From Eriocheir sinensis (Eukaryota; Arthropoda; Malacostraca; Decapoda; Varunidae), in assembly GCF_024679095.1 (NCBI RefSeq), contig NC_066520.1, positions 9,915,908 to 9,979,907 of the forward strand: a DNA stretch of 64,000 nucleotides, given 5' to 3'. This document shows positions 23,599-34,690 of the stretch, piece by piece (position 1 is the stretch's first letter; the number at the start of each line of letters is the position of its first letter). Position numbers and translations under genes: made by a program. The notes below the pieces were generated by a model. That model saw only the letters and a list, made by a program, of their open reading frames with translations, did not search any database and was not told where the DNA came from.

Positions 23599-23799
23599 CA
23601 TAAATGATACCTCCACCCATGTTTATTTTCCCGACACATAATCATGGAGGGGTCCATAGCTTGGAGGTCATTAGTCCCAACTCTGTTCGCTAATGACTGT
23701 GGCATCCAACCATATCACTAATACTACCTGACACTAAATCACCCATCATCTATTACGTCTAGATCCCCCTTTCCTTCCCTACTCAAGTCACTCCCGACC
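23599..23799 (-). mobile_element. 5'-truncated copy of the same LINE (3' 201 bp only)
   Basis: This stretch matches 26671-26871 without gaps by eye, over 201 bp, with about five substitutions (roughly 97-98 percent identical). It is the extreme 3' end of the LINE, as expected of a prematurely terminated target-primed insertion. It sits inside an (ACT)n array. On its 3' side (left) is TTCTACTT plus a poly(T) run and then (TAC)n; on its 5' side (right) are three TAC units followed by a minus-strand SINE and then more (TAC)n. The high identity means both copies are fairly young. Confidence 0.85.
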
Positions 23800-23808
23800 T
23801 ACTACTAC

Positions 23809-24175
23809 TTTTTTTTTTTTTTTTACGTTGTTGCCTATTGCGCCGGTAGGCATCTTCCCGGTGGGGCCTGATGGTCGGCCCAAGGCTTCTTCCAGGTGGG
23901 GCTTGATGGTCGGCCCAGCCCGTTCTGGCGCAGGCGAGTGTTTATAGTGGCGCCATCTTGCATTGGCTCATGCTGCCCCCCGGAACTCGTTCTTGATTCG
24001 CTTGGACGGCTTCCTCTAGAGTCCGGGTTGATGGGTGGTCTTCAGGACAGCATGTGGGTAGTTTTAAGCCACTCGGCGGTGACTGAAAAATCCGAGTGGT
24101 AGCGTGAGGATTCGAACGCGTCGTCCATCACGCGGCGAATGTGAGTCCAGTACGCTATCACTTCGGCCACCGCCC
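23809..24175 (-). mobile_element. Second copy of the tRNA-derived SINE
   Basis: Read on the minus strand it starts GGGCGGTGGCCGAAGTGATA, has a perfect B box GTTCGAATCC, the same core and the same internal duplicated segment as the copy at 9212, and ends in a 16-base A tail. It is flanked on both sides by (TAC)n, so it inserted into that array directly beside the truncated LINE. The head preserves the tRNA-like boxes better than the first copy. The body differs by scattered substitutions and small indels. Confidence 0.85.
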
Positions 24176-24291
24176 TACTACTACTACTACTACTACTACT
24201 ACGATTACTACTACTACTACTACTACTACTATTACTATTACTATTACTATTACTACTACTACTACTGCTACCTGCTACTACTACTACTATA

Positions 24292-24334
<43 letters not shown>
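24173..24334. repeat. (ACT)n, right of the SINE
   Basis: Interrupted ACT/ATT units. It is probably the other half of the array at 23461 before the retroposons inserted. Confidence 0.9.
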
Positions 24335-24399
24335 TAACTTTCACTAGTAAATTTTCTTCTTGTTCTTGTTCCTCTTGTTCTTGCTCTTCATGTTCTTCT

Positions 24400-24573
24400 C
24401 CTCCTCCTCCTCCTCCTCCTCCCCCTACTACTACTTCTACTACTACTTCTACTGCTGCTTATTTTGCTGCTTCTAATAATATTTACTTTCCGTCTGGTGA
24501 CCTTTTAAAATTTTCCTAGATTTCTCTTTTTTTCCTTTTCATATTTTCATCGACATTCTTCAGTTGCCCTACG

Positions 24574-24609
<36 letters not shown>

Positions 24610-25025
24610 GTAGTATTTTCAGTTCTATTTTTCTCCTTTCTTCTCTTATGCTTTCTTCTAGTGTGGCTCCTCTTCCTCTTCCTCCTTCTCCTTCTCCTCC
24701 TCTTCCTCCACCTCCTCCTCTTCCTCCACCTCCTCCTCCTCCTCCATCTTCCCCCTCTTGAGCTTGCGTTACACTGCTCTCTCTTTTCTCACCCCAGTCC
24801 ACCTCCTCCTCCTCCTCTTCCTCCTACTCCTCCTCCTCTTCCTCTTCCTCCTCCTCCCCACACGTCAATTTAATGTGATAGTTTAGAGGCTAACCAGATG
24901 TCTCTCCTCCCTCCTCTTCCCTCCTCCTCCTCCTCTTCCCCTATCTCCTCCTCCTCCTCCTCCTCCCCCATCCGCCGCCTGGTTGCTTCAACTTGCTTGT
25001 TCTCACCATTCCATGCAAGACTGCG

Positions 25026-25090
<65 letters not shown>

Positions 25091-25540
25091 TTTTACACTT
25101 TGCTTACTTTTTTTTCTTTTTCCTTCATCCTTGTATTCGTCCTTCTTTCCTTTCCTCTTTTATCGCCTCTCTTCCATTCCTCTTCTTTTTTTTAGCATTA
25201 TTTTTTCCCGAAATCTACTCCTCTTTTCCTTTCCTCCTCACGTTCTTTATTTTTCCTACTTCTTTCCTTCTCTCTGTTGTTTTTTTTTCTCTCCTTTCAT
25301 TACGTCGTGTAACTCTTTTTCTTCTCCATCAACCTTTTTTCTTCTCCCTCGGTGACTCCCAGCATTACTCTTCCTCTCTATCACTTTTTCCTTTCTTTTA
25401 TTTGCCTCTTATTTTTTCTTCTCTCCTTTCTTTAACTTTTCCTCCCTTACTCCTCCTCATTCTACATACTTCCCCCTTCTTCCTCACCTCCACAACAGCC
25501 ATCATCACTACTACTACTACTACTACTACAAAAACTACTT

Positions 25541-25577
<37 letters not shown>

Positions 25578-25594
25578 CATTATTATTATTACTA

Positions 25595-25655
<61 letters not shown>

Positions 25656-25690
25656 GAGTACCACCATCACCACCACCAGGGGCTTCACAG
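24400..25690. repeat. C/T-rich block with (CCT)n, (CA)n and (ACT)n
   Basis: (TCC)-rich 24400-25000, (CT)n 24577-24605, (CA)n 25027-25087, (ACT)n 25510-25655. No gene seen. Confidence 0.9.
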
Positions 25691-25916
25691 GTGCTTCTCA
25701 CGGGAACAATTCTTCATAGGTAACCTGCAGGTGTAGGTGGAGTTCCGACTCTCTCTCTGTCTCTCTCTCTGGCTCTCGCTCTCTGTCTCTCATTTTATGC
25801 CAAGTAGTGGTGGTGGTGGTGGTGAAGCACCCCATAGCTCTTCCTCCTCCTCCTCCTCCTCCTCCTCTTCCTCCTTGGCTTAATATATTTGTGTGTGTAT
25901 ACATTTGTTTATTTTC

Positions 25917-25918
<2 letters not shown>

Positions 25919-25983
<65 letters not shown>

Positions 25984-26030
25984 TAATAATGAGTAGCATC
26001 GTGAGTCCTCGCAGGTACCATGAGTCATCC

Positions 26031-26106
<76 letters not shown>

Positions 26107-26382
26107 GTGTTTATGATGTGTTGTTATGACTCATCTCCCAGCAAGTGTTCGTATTACACCTTTATTTCTCTCTCTCTCTCTCTCTCTCTCTCAAATATTA
26201 ATCTTCAGCGGGGCAGCCTCAAGGGAACCGTGTAACCTCTGCTTTTTTATAGGCCCTTTAAAAGAAGACGATAGGGAAGGGAAATGAGGGTGGACGCTGG
26301 GCATCTTCCTCTTCTTCTTCTTCATCATCTTCTTTTTCATCTTCTTCTTCTTCTTCTTCTTCTTCTTCTTCTTCTTCACATT

Positions 26383-26443
<61 letters not shown>

Positions 26444-26499
26444 CTCAAGGAAGTAAGGATAGAGCCAAGCTTTTATTAGACTCGACGAGCAAGAGCAAA

Positions 26500-26592
<93 letters not shown>

Positions 26593-26625
26593 CACTAATG
26601 CTAAAACATGACTCCACTACTACTG

Positions 26626-26670
<45 letters not shown>
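25919..26670. repeat. Microsatellite run up to the LINE 3' end
   Basis: (GT)n 25919-25980 and 26033-26103, (CT)n 26167-26193, (CTT)n 26305-26380, (ATT)n 26385-26440, (GA)n 26503-26590, (ACT)n 26612-26670. The last is the LINE tail. Confidence 0.93.
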
Positions 26671-26671
<1 letters not shown>

Positions 26672-26902
26672 ATAAATGATACCTCCACCCATGTTTATTT
26701 TCCCGACGCATAATCATGGAGGGCTCCATAGCTTGGAGGTCATTAGCCCCAACTCTGTTCGCTAATGACTGTGGCATCCAACCATATCACTAATACTACC
26801 TGACACTAAATCACCTATCATCTATTACGTCTAGATCCCCCTTTCCTTCCCTACTCAAGTCACTCCCGACCCACCCTAATGTCACTCTCCACCACTGTGG
26901 CT
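26671..26902 (-). mobile_element. 3' UTR of the LINE, ending in (TAG)n
   Basis: About 230 bp lie between the ORF stop and a (TAG)n tail at 26612-26670. The last 201 bp recur at 23599-23799, which fixes the 3' end of the element at ATCATTTATG followed by the microsatellite. Confidence 0.75.
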
Positions 26903-27396
26903 TCATAGTCCATATTGAGATGGTGGTGGCTTTGGGGCCAGAGTGTCTGGTGCCCTGAGACATAGGATGGCCGACCTGAGCAGGGAGAACGAGAGGCGAC
27001 ACCATCCAGGCGACAACGTGGCTCCTTGGCTGTTGCTTCTTTTCTGAGATTAGTTCCATGAGGCGTGTGTAGAAGCATTGGGCCCTGGGACCCATCCTGC
27101 CGAATGTGGTGAAGACGAGGGGGTGAAGCTGCCCTGATCCACATGTTGGATTCTTTCGCCGTATGCCCTTGTCTTCTCCTGCTCGTTCCTGTGGTGGGCG
27201 GCGTGCAGGGCAGCTCACGGTGACAGGCAGCCATCGGGTCGAATATGCGGATGTCCATGAACGCCTGCTGTCCGCGCACCCAGAATCCGCGGGCACTTAC
27301 ATCAACCCGTGCCTCCTGTGAGGTATTGGCTGTCCTGTATCGAAGGTGTTCGCCGTCCAGGGAAGCAGTGCCGGCTCGGTAGTGACGTCTTGGCAT
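26903..27396 (-). pseudogene. PD-(D/E)XK-like endonuclease end of the LINE
   Basis: Near the start of this stretch the frame reads ARVDVSARGFWVRGQQAFMD followed by IRIFDP. The spacing D-x16-D-x-R and the Gly-Phe-Trp turn fit the catalytic core of a restriction-like nuclease that nicks target DNA for target-primed reverse transcription. The usual Lys is Arg here, a substitution seen in the wider superfamily. The rest is spread over other frames: LHPLVFTTFGRMGPRAQCFY near 27130, then RLSFSLLRSAILCLR near 26980, ending at a stop at 26903-26905. At least two frameshifts are needed, so no nuclease can be made from this copy. The assignment rests on motif reading only. Confidence 0.65.
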
Positions 27397-27487
27397 ACCT
27401 CCCTAAGCATGCTGGCTGTCAGATCCTCACTTCATCGTGTCGAATACAGACGAATCCTCCTTTTTACATGTCATGGTGTGGGTGACA

Positions 27488-28207
27488 TCATTTGTGATCC
27501 ACATGCACAGAGATCGGGCAGTCCTCAATCGGCCAGCCATATCTCAGAGCAATGGCGTCGACAAATTCTTGTTTGTTAAGGCTGAAGCCCTTTGCTCTGA
27601 TTGGTAATGACGTTAGCCAGTTAGAGGCGCCTGCCTCCTGTGCTGTGTGTATTTTTCTACCCATTTCTGTGGACAGGTGTTGTGTAAGACGGTCCAGCTC
27701 GTCTTTTTGGGCCTGTTGCCTTTCTTCTGAGATTTTTCTTTTAATATCTCTTATTTCTGTTTGGTCTATCTCGCCCTCTGCCTCCTGAGCGATGATCCTG
27801 TTGATGAGTGACCTGGTAAGGCTGATGGAGTTTTGGTTCTCCTTATCTGCCAGCTTCTCAGGGTTGGTGATCACCATCCCACCCAGGCTTGGGGAAGTGC
27901 TAGCATATCCCTCTTCCTCCCCCAAAGCATGATATTTCACCAGCGCCGGCAAGAATACATTCTTGACGGCATTTTCCATTGGTCGGAGGAGTGGACTGAT
28001 GCCGGGGATGGTGCGCATCAGGAACGTCCACCGATGTTGGATGGCGGGGGTGTACGCTGAATAGGCAGCGTGTGGCTCAGTCTTGGCAATGGCAGACAAA
28101 GCTTCTATTTCCTTCACCCATTCAGCTACTTTGTCTCCCACGTACTCCTTCTTATATACCTCTGTCCCGATCACTGCACCTAAGTGTAGTTGTCCGTCAT
28201 TTGTCAC
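27488..28207 (-). pseudogene. LINE ORF segment after the RT (thumb/linker region)
   Basis: This 239-residue open stretch continues the LINE protein after a frameshift. It begins near LGAVIGTEVYKKEYVGDKV and contains WTFLMRTIPGIS and SLGGMVITNP. These fit the conserved region that follows the RT in this type of element (recognised by pattern, not by search). It has an acidic/basic, Gln-rich stretch (residues about 155-190) that could form a coiled coil. It ends in WPIEDCPISVHVDHK, just before the decayed Cys/His segment that should lead into the nuclease. No independent function is implied. Confidence 0.7.
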
Positions 28208-28299
28208 AATGACGCCACTTCGTCTAAAAGTTTCTGCGGCATGGTCATCATGTTAAGGATTGCCAATAAGGACAGACTTGGTGGCGTTAGGTATGTATC

Positions 28300-29115
28300 C
28301 TATCTCAGGCCGGCGGTGTTCACAGTGTCCCACCACCCTTTTAAGTCTGAGATTTTGCCAGCACCTGAGAGGTCATCCCCATAAGCCACCTGTTTCACCC
28401 GTGTTTCTGCGAACGCGATTTCATTTTGGAGGACTGATAGGCCCAGGGCGTACATAGCCATGGCTATTGGGTCACCTTGTGTTGTCCCCTCAGATGATTT
28501 TAACACTTTCACCTTTCCATTGTGGCTCTTTATGTATAAGTCGGTCGGGTATGTATAGGTATTTTCAACATACATAGCTATGCTAGGGCACTTTGTTTTA
28601 ATATTGTGTATCATAGTCTTCCTGTTTATTGTGTTGAAGGCATTCTTGGCGTCAACAAGAAGCACTGCTTTGCACTCCACGTGATCAAATATCTCCCGCA
28701 AGGCATAAACGGCTGCTTCTCCTCCTGCCTGCTTCCCCGCACAAACTTGGAGGTTCTCCGCTGCCATTTTCACATCTTCTTTGACGACAACCATGATGCA
28801 TTTGCCCACGATGCGCCGCAGGACTTCTCCGACTCCTATAGGCCTGCATCCCGGCCTCTTGTCCAGGGGAATGAGGATGCATGCAGTCAGGCGTTCACAT
28901 AATGGCAGCTGGAGGAGGCGAGTTTTCTTGCCAGTGCTGCAATGATGTTGCGCAGGTGACCAGATGCATTGCCAAAGTTGGCGCTGCTCAGCAAGCTTCG
29001 CCATCCCTGCATCAAGTCCTGAGGGCCCTGCGCTGCCACGAGTCTGAGGGCCTTCTTCCACACCATCTCTCCTGTTATCCTTTCGTATATAACTGGATTC
29101 GGTGGTTGGTGACAT
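28300..29115 (-). pseudogene. Reverse transcriptase domain of the 26.7-30.0 kb LINE
   Basis: This 271-residue open stretch carries the RT palm motifs. Motif A is VLLVDAKNAFN with the catalytic Asp at about residue 155. Motif B is SSEGTTQGDPIAMAMYAL. Motif C is QVAYGDDLSG, with Tyr-Gly-Asp-Asp instead of the commoner FADD/YADD. An upstream LIPLDKRPGCRPIGVGEVLR segment fits the finger region of LINE RTs. It copies element RNA at the nicked target. The frame is broken after DLKGWWDTV, and the protein resumes in another frame at about 28207. The first residues are in the wrong frame relative to homologues, and the true upstream sequence continues in overlapping frames at 28887-29201 and 29144-29380. 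All catalytic Asp residues are retained, so inactivation is by frameshift and not by loss of the active site. Confidence 0.85.
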
Positions 29116-29889
29116 CCTGCCAGTCTCAGTCCATTCAGGTCACTCAGGAGGATGTTTTTCCTTGAGTTGACTGATCGTGTCCCTGGTGAGTGGAAGCACA
29201 CCCTGTGGAATTTTCTGACAAGGCTCGTGTTGCAGACGCAACGTTGCCTTGTCGCATTTTGTCTGCAAACTTCCTGGCCCTGTCTTCTGTGGAGGTGTTG
29301 TTTTGTTGGGGTCCGGGGAGCCTCTCCTGTATGGCTCTGGCTTCTCCAAGGAGGGCATCTAACCTGTTAGTTTGCCACAAGGCAACTCTGCCTTCTTAAT
29401 GCCTCGATATTTTCGGCTTGTTTGGTCTTTGGGTGTGCTTTTTGGAGGAAGAGATGGGGAGAGTGAATACAATTTTCAGGATAGGGGCGCCAGTGGTGTG
29501 TTCTGGATGTAGTTATTTAACAGGGTGACAATTTCTTTGATGATAAATGTCGTGGCTCCACATCTGGGTGGTTCAAAAGATTTCTTGCAGACCACCCAAC
29601 AACTTCAAGGTATGTGTCATCCACCCACCTCGTTGCTTCCCTCCGCTAGCCCCTTCCAAGCAAAGCTTCCCCTGACCTCCGCTGCGCCCTGTCCAGTCGA
29701 AGAGGAAGAGTGATGAGGGGTGGTGGTAGTGGTGTTGGTAGTGGCAACATTGGAGGTGCCAATGGAAGGGTGGTACTGGCTGAGGGGGTATAGAGGTGGC
29801 GGTTCAGCAGCAGCTCCTCCGACACCCCCTCCCCTGCTCACTCCTTCCCCGGCGGCCCTCATTGTCCCCTGCGGTGTCGCGCTTCATCG

Positions 29890-30021
29890 TTATCCTCCCT
29901 GCTCTGATCCCTGCCCAGGGATTTTGGCACCTGTCGCTCTTTTACAGTTCGTACAGCGTCTTTTCTCCTTAACACATGCACAGTTTATACATCTGTGATC
30001 TTCTTTGTACAAACGCAGCAT
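29890..30021 (-). pseudogene. N-terminal Cys-cluster segment of the LINE ORF
   Basis: A 43-codon open frame starts at the ATG (complement of CAT at 30019-30021). It contains HRCINCACVKEKRRCTNCKR, five Cys in C-x2-C-x-C-x7-C-x2-C spacing with basic residues between. That suggests a small metal-binding, nucleic-acid-binding module at the start of the LINE protein. The frame closes at TAA; the sequence 3' of it (29600-29890) is proline/serine-rich in all frames and looks like a decayed linker. It could instead be chance Cys codons, but its position directly upstream of the RT region argues against that. Confidence 0.55.
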
Positions 30022-30257
30022 CTTCTTTGGCTTGAGGGTCAAGCATTTATAAAATTATAGATATTGATATTAATGACAACAGGAATATTGGTAGTACATG
30101 TAGTAATAATGACTGATTATTGATTATGATTGAGTAGTAGTGATATCTACTGTGGAATGACACTAATATTAATATTCGTATTAGTTTAGCGACATTGACA
30201 GATATATAGATAGGATTATAATCAATATAATAGGCTGACACATTGTTTTCGAAGGAT

Positions 30258-30258
<1 letters not shown>

Positions 30259-30328
<70 letters not shown>

Positions 30329-30437
30329 GGGATGGAGATATTATCAGTGATGTGGAGAGATTTGTTAGTGTCAGCATGGCATCGAGGTTACAGAGGTTAG
30401 CGTAACCAAGGGGCGGTTGGTGTGTGGAGGTTTGTGG

Positions 30438-30528
<91 letters not shown>
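30259..30528. repeat. Two (GA)n arrays
   Basis: (GA)n 30259-30327 and 30439-30528 with a 110-bp unique spacer. Confidence 0.95.
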
Positions 30529-30529
<1 letters not shown>

Positions 30530-30530
<1 letters not shown>

Positions 30531-31300
30531 ATAATTGTAATTGCATTAGAGCAGAAGTAAACAAAGTATTACAATTATATTAATGACACTAACGTCGATA
30601 ATAATGTAAGCAGTAGTTTTGATAGTATGAACACAAGTAATATGAATAATAATAATGACAAGAATATTATACTGATACTAATTATACTAGCAATAACAAC
30701 AATGGCAACGCTAATAATAGTAACAAAGACAAAAAATAATAATAATAATTATAATAATAATAATAATAGTGTCACTAAATAAACGTTGTAGCCTATATCA
30801 AGGTGTATGAAATGATTAATTGATTTATATAATAAAATTTAAGCTGCAAAGGCGCTGTGGCTGGCTCCGTTTCTTTCCTTTACGTTAACATATGTTTCCA
30901 TATCAATCATTTCATTACGCTATATATTTGCTTTTTCTGGTGGATATGAAATATAAATTAAAATATTGATAACACCGATTCGACCATAACAACAACACCG
31001 CCCCACCGCACTGTATGCAGTTGTCTGCGGGTCGACTGCCAACACCGGTTTTTCACTCTTCAAGGCTAAATTGAATTAAATACAAGTAATAGATTAAATA
31101 TACGTTGCTACAGAACCGCCAGTTTGGGAGGTGTGAGGCGAGCCTCTCTTGTCGCTGGCAACCCTCCGTCCCAGCCCATTAACTGCTCGGTCAGAGGTCA
31201 GGGCGGGGCATCGACGGTCGCCACTTTTTTTCTAAGATGGCGATTGATATGACTTTAATTTGATAACATTATTTACGATAGTGTTGTCTGAGTTATTTTT
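30530..31300. other. A/T-rich unique sequence, no gene recognised
   Basis: AAT/ATA-rich with (AAT)n near 30735-30770. A GC-richer patch at 31120-31240 ends in CTAAGATGGCG, a YY1/Pho-type core over an ATG, but the frame closes after eight codons. Confidence 0.5.
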
Positions 31301-31349
31301 TATATATGTTTTGTTATTAGTCTGCGTTCCGTTCTAGTTTTTTGAGAAG

Positions 31350-31531
31350 GTGAAGCAAGAGGAGGTGGTGGAAGAGGAGGAGGAGGAGGAGGAGGAAGGG
31401 GAGGAGGAGGAGGAGGAGGAGGAGGATTGTTAGGAGACGGGAAACAGAGCATGAAGAAAAGGATAATATGAACTAAGGAGAGGGAAAGGAGAGGAAGACG
31501 AGGAGAGAGGGAAGAAATGGAGTATATTACT

Positions 31532-31595
<64 letters not shown>

Positions 31596-32530
31596 AAGGA
31601 GGAGCTGGTGCCAATTGGGAAGGGAGGAAGAGGAGAAGTGAAAGAAAGTGAAGAGAGAAACAGCATGAAGAAGATAGGAATGGGGGAGAAGAGGGGAATG
31701 AGGCAGTAAAGAGATGGGGAGGGGGGGGGGGGAATGGAAGGGGAGGGAGGGCGAGGTCACGGAGGTCGGCGAACCCTAGTGCTTTGAAGAGAAGGAGGAG
31801 GTGGAGGAGGAGGAGGAGGAGAAAGTGTTAGTCACTGTGGAGGTCGGTGGGTGCACGGATGAAGGGAGGAAGGAAGGGAAGGAATATAGGGAGGGAGATG
31901 AGGGATGGCAAGGAAGAGGAGAGGAATGAGGGAGAGAAGAAAGGGAAGAGGGACATTTTCTTTAGGAGTAACATGTTCTGTAGGCTTTGTGCTGGGGAGG
32001 GGAGGGGAGGGAAGGGGAAAGGGGAGGTAGTTAGTGGTGTTTTCATATGCCTTGAGGGTGATGGAGAGCTCTAATGGGGGGGGGGGGGCGCTTGATGAGG
32101 AGCGGCAGAGGATGATGGGAATACGCCTTAGGCCATGGAGGGTGTGATTCTGGAGGTCAGTGGGAGTTTGGTGGTTATGGGAAGGAGGAGGAGGGGGCGA
32201 TGGGGAGGAGGGAGATAGGGTAATAATAGGGAGGAGGGGAGGTGATGGTGGAACGGGAGATTGAGGGAGGGGGAGATGGAGATGAATGGGTGGGGAGGAG
32301 GAAGAGGAGGAGGAGGTACAAGGGGGCAGTGATGGGTGGGGGAGAGGAGGAAGTGGGTGATGGGGGGTGAATGGGGAAGTGGTGATGGGGAGGAAATGAG
32401 GAACTGGGGGAGAAAGAGGTGGTTTTCTGTTAAGGAAGTGGAAGGAGGGGAGGAGGGGGAAAAGAAGAAGAAAAAGCTGATTAAGAGGAAGAAGAGAAGG
32501 AGGAGGAGGAGGAGGAGGAGGAGGAGAGAT
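31350..32530. repeat. Purine-rich block with (GGA)n and (GA)n
   Basis: (GGA)n 31360-31430 and 31795-31820, (GA)n 31535-31592. The plus strand is almost free of C. No gene seen. Confidence 0.85.
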
Positions 32531-32558
32531 GGATAAGTCGTAAGTGAATGCTCATTTA

Positions 32559-32565
<7 letters not shown>

Positions 32566-32635
<70 letters not shown>

Positions 32636-32696
32636 CACTGGGCCATATCCAATCAGTAAAAAGTAAGTTTCTGCATATACGACTACAAGTTAGATG

Positions 32697-32768
<72 letters not shown>
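32566..32768. repeat. (GA)n and (CA)n
   Basis: (GA)n 32566-32632 and (CA)n 32700-32768. Confidence 0.95.
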
Positions 32769-32770
<2 letters not shown>

Positions 32771-33399
32771 GTAGAAGAGAAGGCATGGTTTTAAAATAGA
32801 GGGAAGAAAAAAAAGTAAGGAAAGTTGAATATGAGAGAGAGAGAGAGAGAGAGGTATACCTCTCACTCCCCCCTCTCCCTTCCCCTACCCCCCTAGTGGC
32901 TCTGTTTGGCACCCTTTCTGTGACTGGCACAGTTGGCACTCCCTCCCTCCCTCTCCCTTCCTCCCTTCCTCTCACGTTCTCTCCCTTCTCTCCTTCCTCT
33001 TCATCATTGCCACACCCTCTTGTTCTCCCTCTCTCCCTCCGTCTCCCTTCATCTCTCTCTCTCTCTTCCCTTTAACTCCAACCCTTTCTTCCTCTTCCTC
33101 CTCTTCCTCCTTCCTCCTTTCCCACCCACCCACCCTTCCTCCTCCCATCTTTCCTCCTTCCTCTTTCGTGCTTCCTTCCTCCTCCATTCTTCCTCCCCTT
33201 CTCCCCTCTAAACTACCTGTTACGTGAGGATAATTGCCTGTCCTCCCCTCTCCTCCCCTTTGGCTCTCTCTCTTATTGGGGTGGCTGCCTGGTTCCTTTC
33301 TTTTTTTCCTACTGCTTTCTCTTTTTTATCCTCCTTCTCATCCTTATTCTCTTTCCTTTGTCTTTCCCAACTTTTTTTTCTTTTTCCTCGTCTTCCAAT

Positions 33400-33506
33400 T
33401 TATCATCATCGTCATTTTCTTCTTCGTCTTCCTTATCTTCATCATCTTCTTCCTCTTCTTCTTCGTCTTCTTCTTCTTCGTCTTCTTCTTCTTCTTCTTC
33501 CACCAT

Positions 33507-33539
<33 letters not shown>

Positions 33540-33595
33540 AACTACTACTACTACTGCTACTACTACTACTACTACAACTACTACTACTACTGCTG

Positions 33596-33641
<46 letters not shown>

Positions 33642-33778
33642 CTTTTCCTTTCCCTTTTCTTCCCTTTCCCTTCCATTGTTTGTATTACTTTTGTTGTTGT
33701 TGTTGTTGTTGTCAGTGGTGATAATGGCGGACCTAGCGTGTTTTATTCCCCTGAGTGAGGCTTTAATCCCCTTGTTTG

Positions 33779-33835
<57 letters not shown>

Positions 33836-34028
33836 GGTTGCTCTTTTCTTTCATCACAATTCTTTTCTTTATATTTTTCTTGTTTTTTTCTTTTCTTTCA
33901 CTTGCTCCTTTCTTTCTTTCTTTTCTTTCATTCATTCATTCATTCATTATTTATCTACTTTACATTTTTTTTCATCTCTCTCTCTCTCTCTCTTCTAGTG
34001 GAAATAAAATTATTATTATTACTATTAT

Positions 34029-34087
<59 letters not shown>

Positions 34088-34185
34088 TACATTCGAACCG
34101 GTGAAATTATAAACGGCTTCTTGATATTTATAACAGGAGGAGGAGGGGAGGAGGAGGAGGAGGAGGAGGAGGAGGAGGAGGGAGG
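33400..34185. repeat. (CTT)n, (ACT)n, (GT)n, (CT)n, (GGA)n run
   Basis: (CTT)-rich 33410-33500, (ACT)n 33516-33640, (GTT)n 33690-33712, (GT)n 33782-33834, (CT)n 34030-34083, (GGA)n 34136-34182. Confidence 0.92.
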
Positions 34186-34469
34186 CAGAGTTAATTAGTC
34201 ATGATGATGTGTCAGTTGTGAAGAGGAGGGGAGAGGGGAGAGGAGAGGAGGGGAAGGAAGGTGGGAAAGGGGTAGGAAGAGAGGAGGAGGGGAAATAGGT
34301 GAAAGGGAGAGAGGAGGAGGAGGAGACGTTAGCTTTCGGTTATTCTACCTTTATCCTAACCCTATCTTCCCCATCTTTATTTTATCAGCATTTCCCTCTT
34401 CCCTCTTTCGTTGCATATTCCTCTCTATTTATGAATGTGTATTCTTTTATCTATATCTATATTTATTTT

Positions 34470-34541
34470 TTTTTACCGCAAGGGAGACCGCTCAAGGGCA
34501 CAAAAAAAGGAAACTAATGAAAAAAGCCCGCTACTCGCTGC

Positions 34542-34545
<4 letters not shown>
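34470..34545 (-). mobile_element. Repeat family B copy, 5' truncated
   Basis: Plus-strand reading has poly(T), CGCTCAAGGGCACAAAAAAA and AAAGCCCGCTACTCGCTGCT, then runs directly into (CTAT)n. Only the 3' part of the family is present. Confidence 0.7.
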
Positions 34546-34576
<31 letters not shown>

Positions 34577-34690
34577 CCCTAGCGGTGACAGACAAGGAAG
34601 ATGAATTAGAAGAGGGTGAGAAACGAAGAAAGCTGGGGGAGGAGGAGGAGGAGGAGGAGGAGGAGGAGGAGGAGGAGAGCTTTCAAGACC
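34546..34690. repeat. (CTAT)n and (GGA)n
   Basis: (CTAT)n 34544-34576 abuts repeat family B. (GGA)n lies at 34637-34678. C/T-rich then G/A-rich sequence follows to 35580. Confidence 0.9.

Larger units (their letters stand above)
26671..30021 (-). mobile_element. Degenerate LINE with PD-(D/E)XK-type endonuclease, near full length
   Basis: Read on the minus strand, this unit has the following in order. A Cys-rich N-terminal segment (C-x2-C-x-C-x7-C-x2-C) starts at an ATG at 30019-30021. A spacer follows (about 29600-29140). The reverse transcriptase is at about 29115-28300, then a C-terminal domain at 28207-27488, a decayed Cys/His segment near 27480-27400, and a nuclease-like segment at about 27310-27210. 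A stop lies near 26903 and a 3' UTR of about 230 bp follows. It ends in (TAG)n. Several frameshifts and stops separate these pieces, so this copy is dead. The layout (Cys motif, RT, Cys/His, PD-(D/E)XK) is that of LINEs with a restriction-like endonuclease (R2/R4/NeSL/Hero/Utopia group). I do not assign a clade. The 5' edge is uncertain; I see no clear target-site duplication. Confidence 0.8.

Noticed and set aside
26812..27296. 161-codon minus-strand frame as an independent gene
   Set aside because: Its middle (HPLVFTTFGRMGPRAQCFY) belongs to the LINE nuclease end, and the remainder is out of frame with it and runs into the 3' UTR.
31229..31256. ATG in a YY1-type AAGATGGCG context as a gene start
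   Set aside because: The frame stops after eight codons and no donor site lies inside it.
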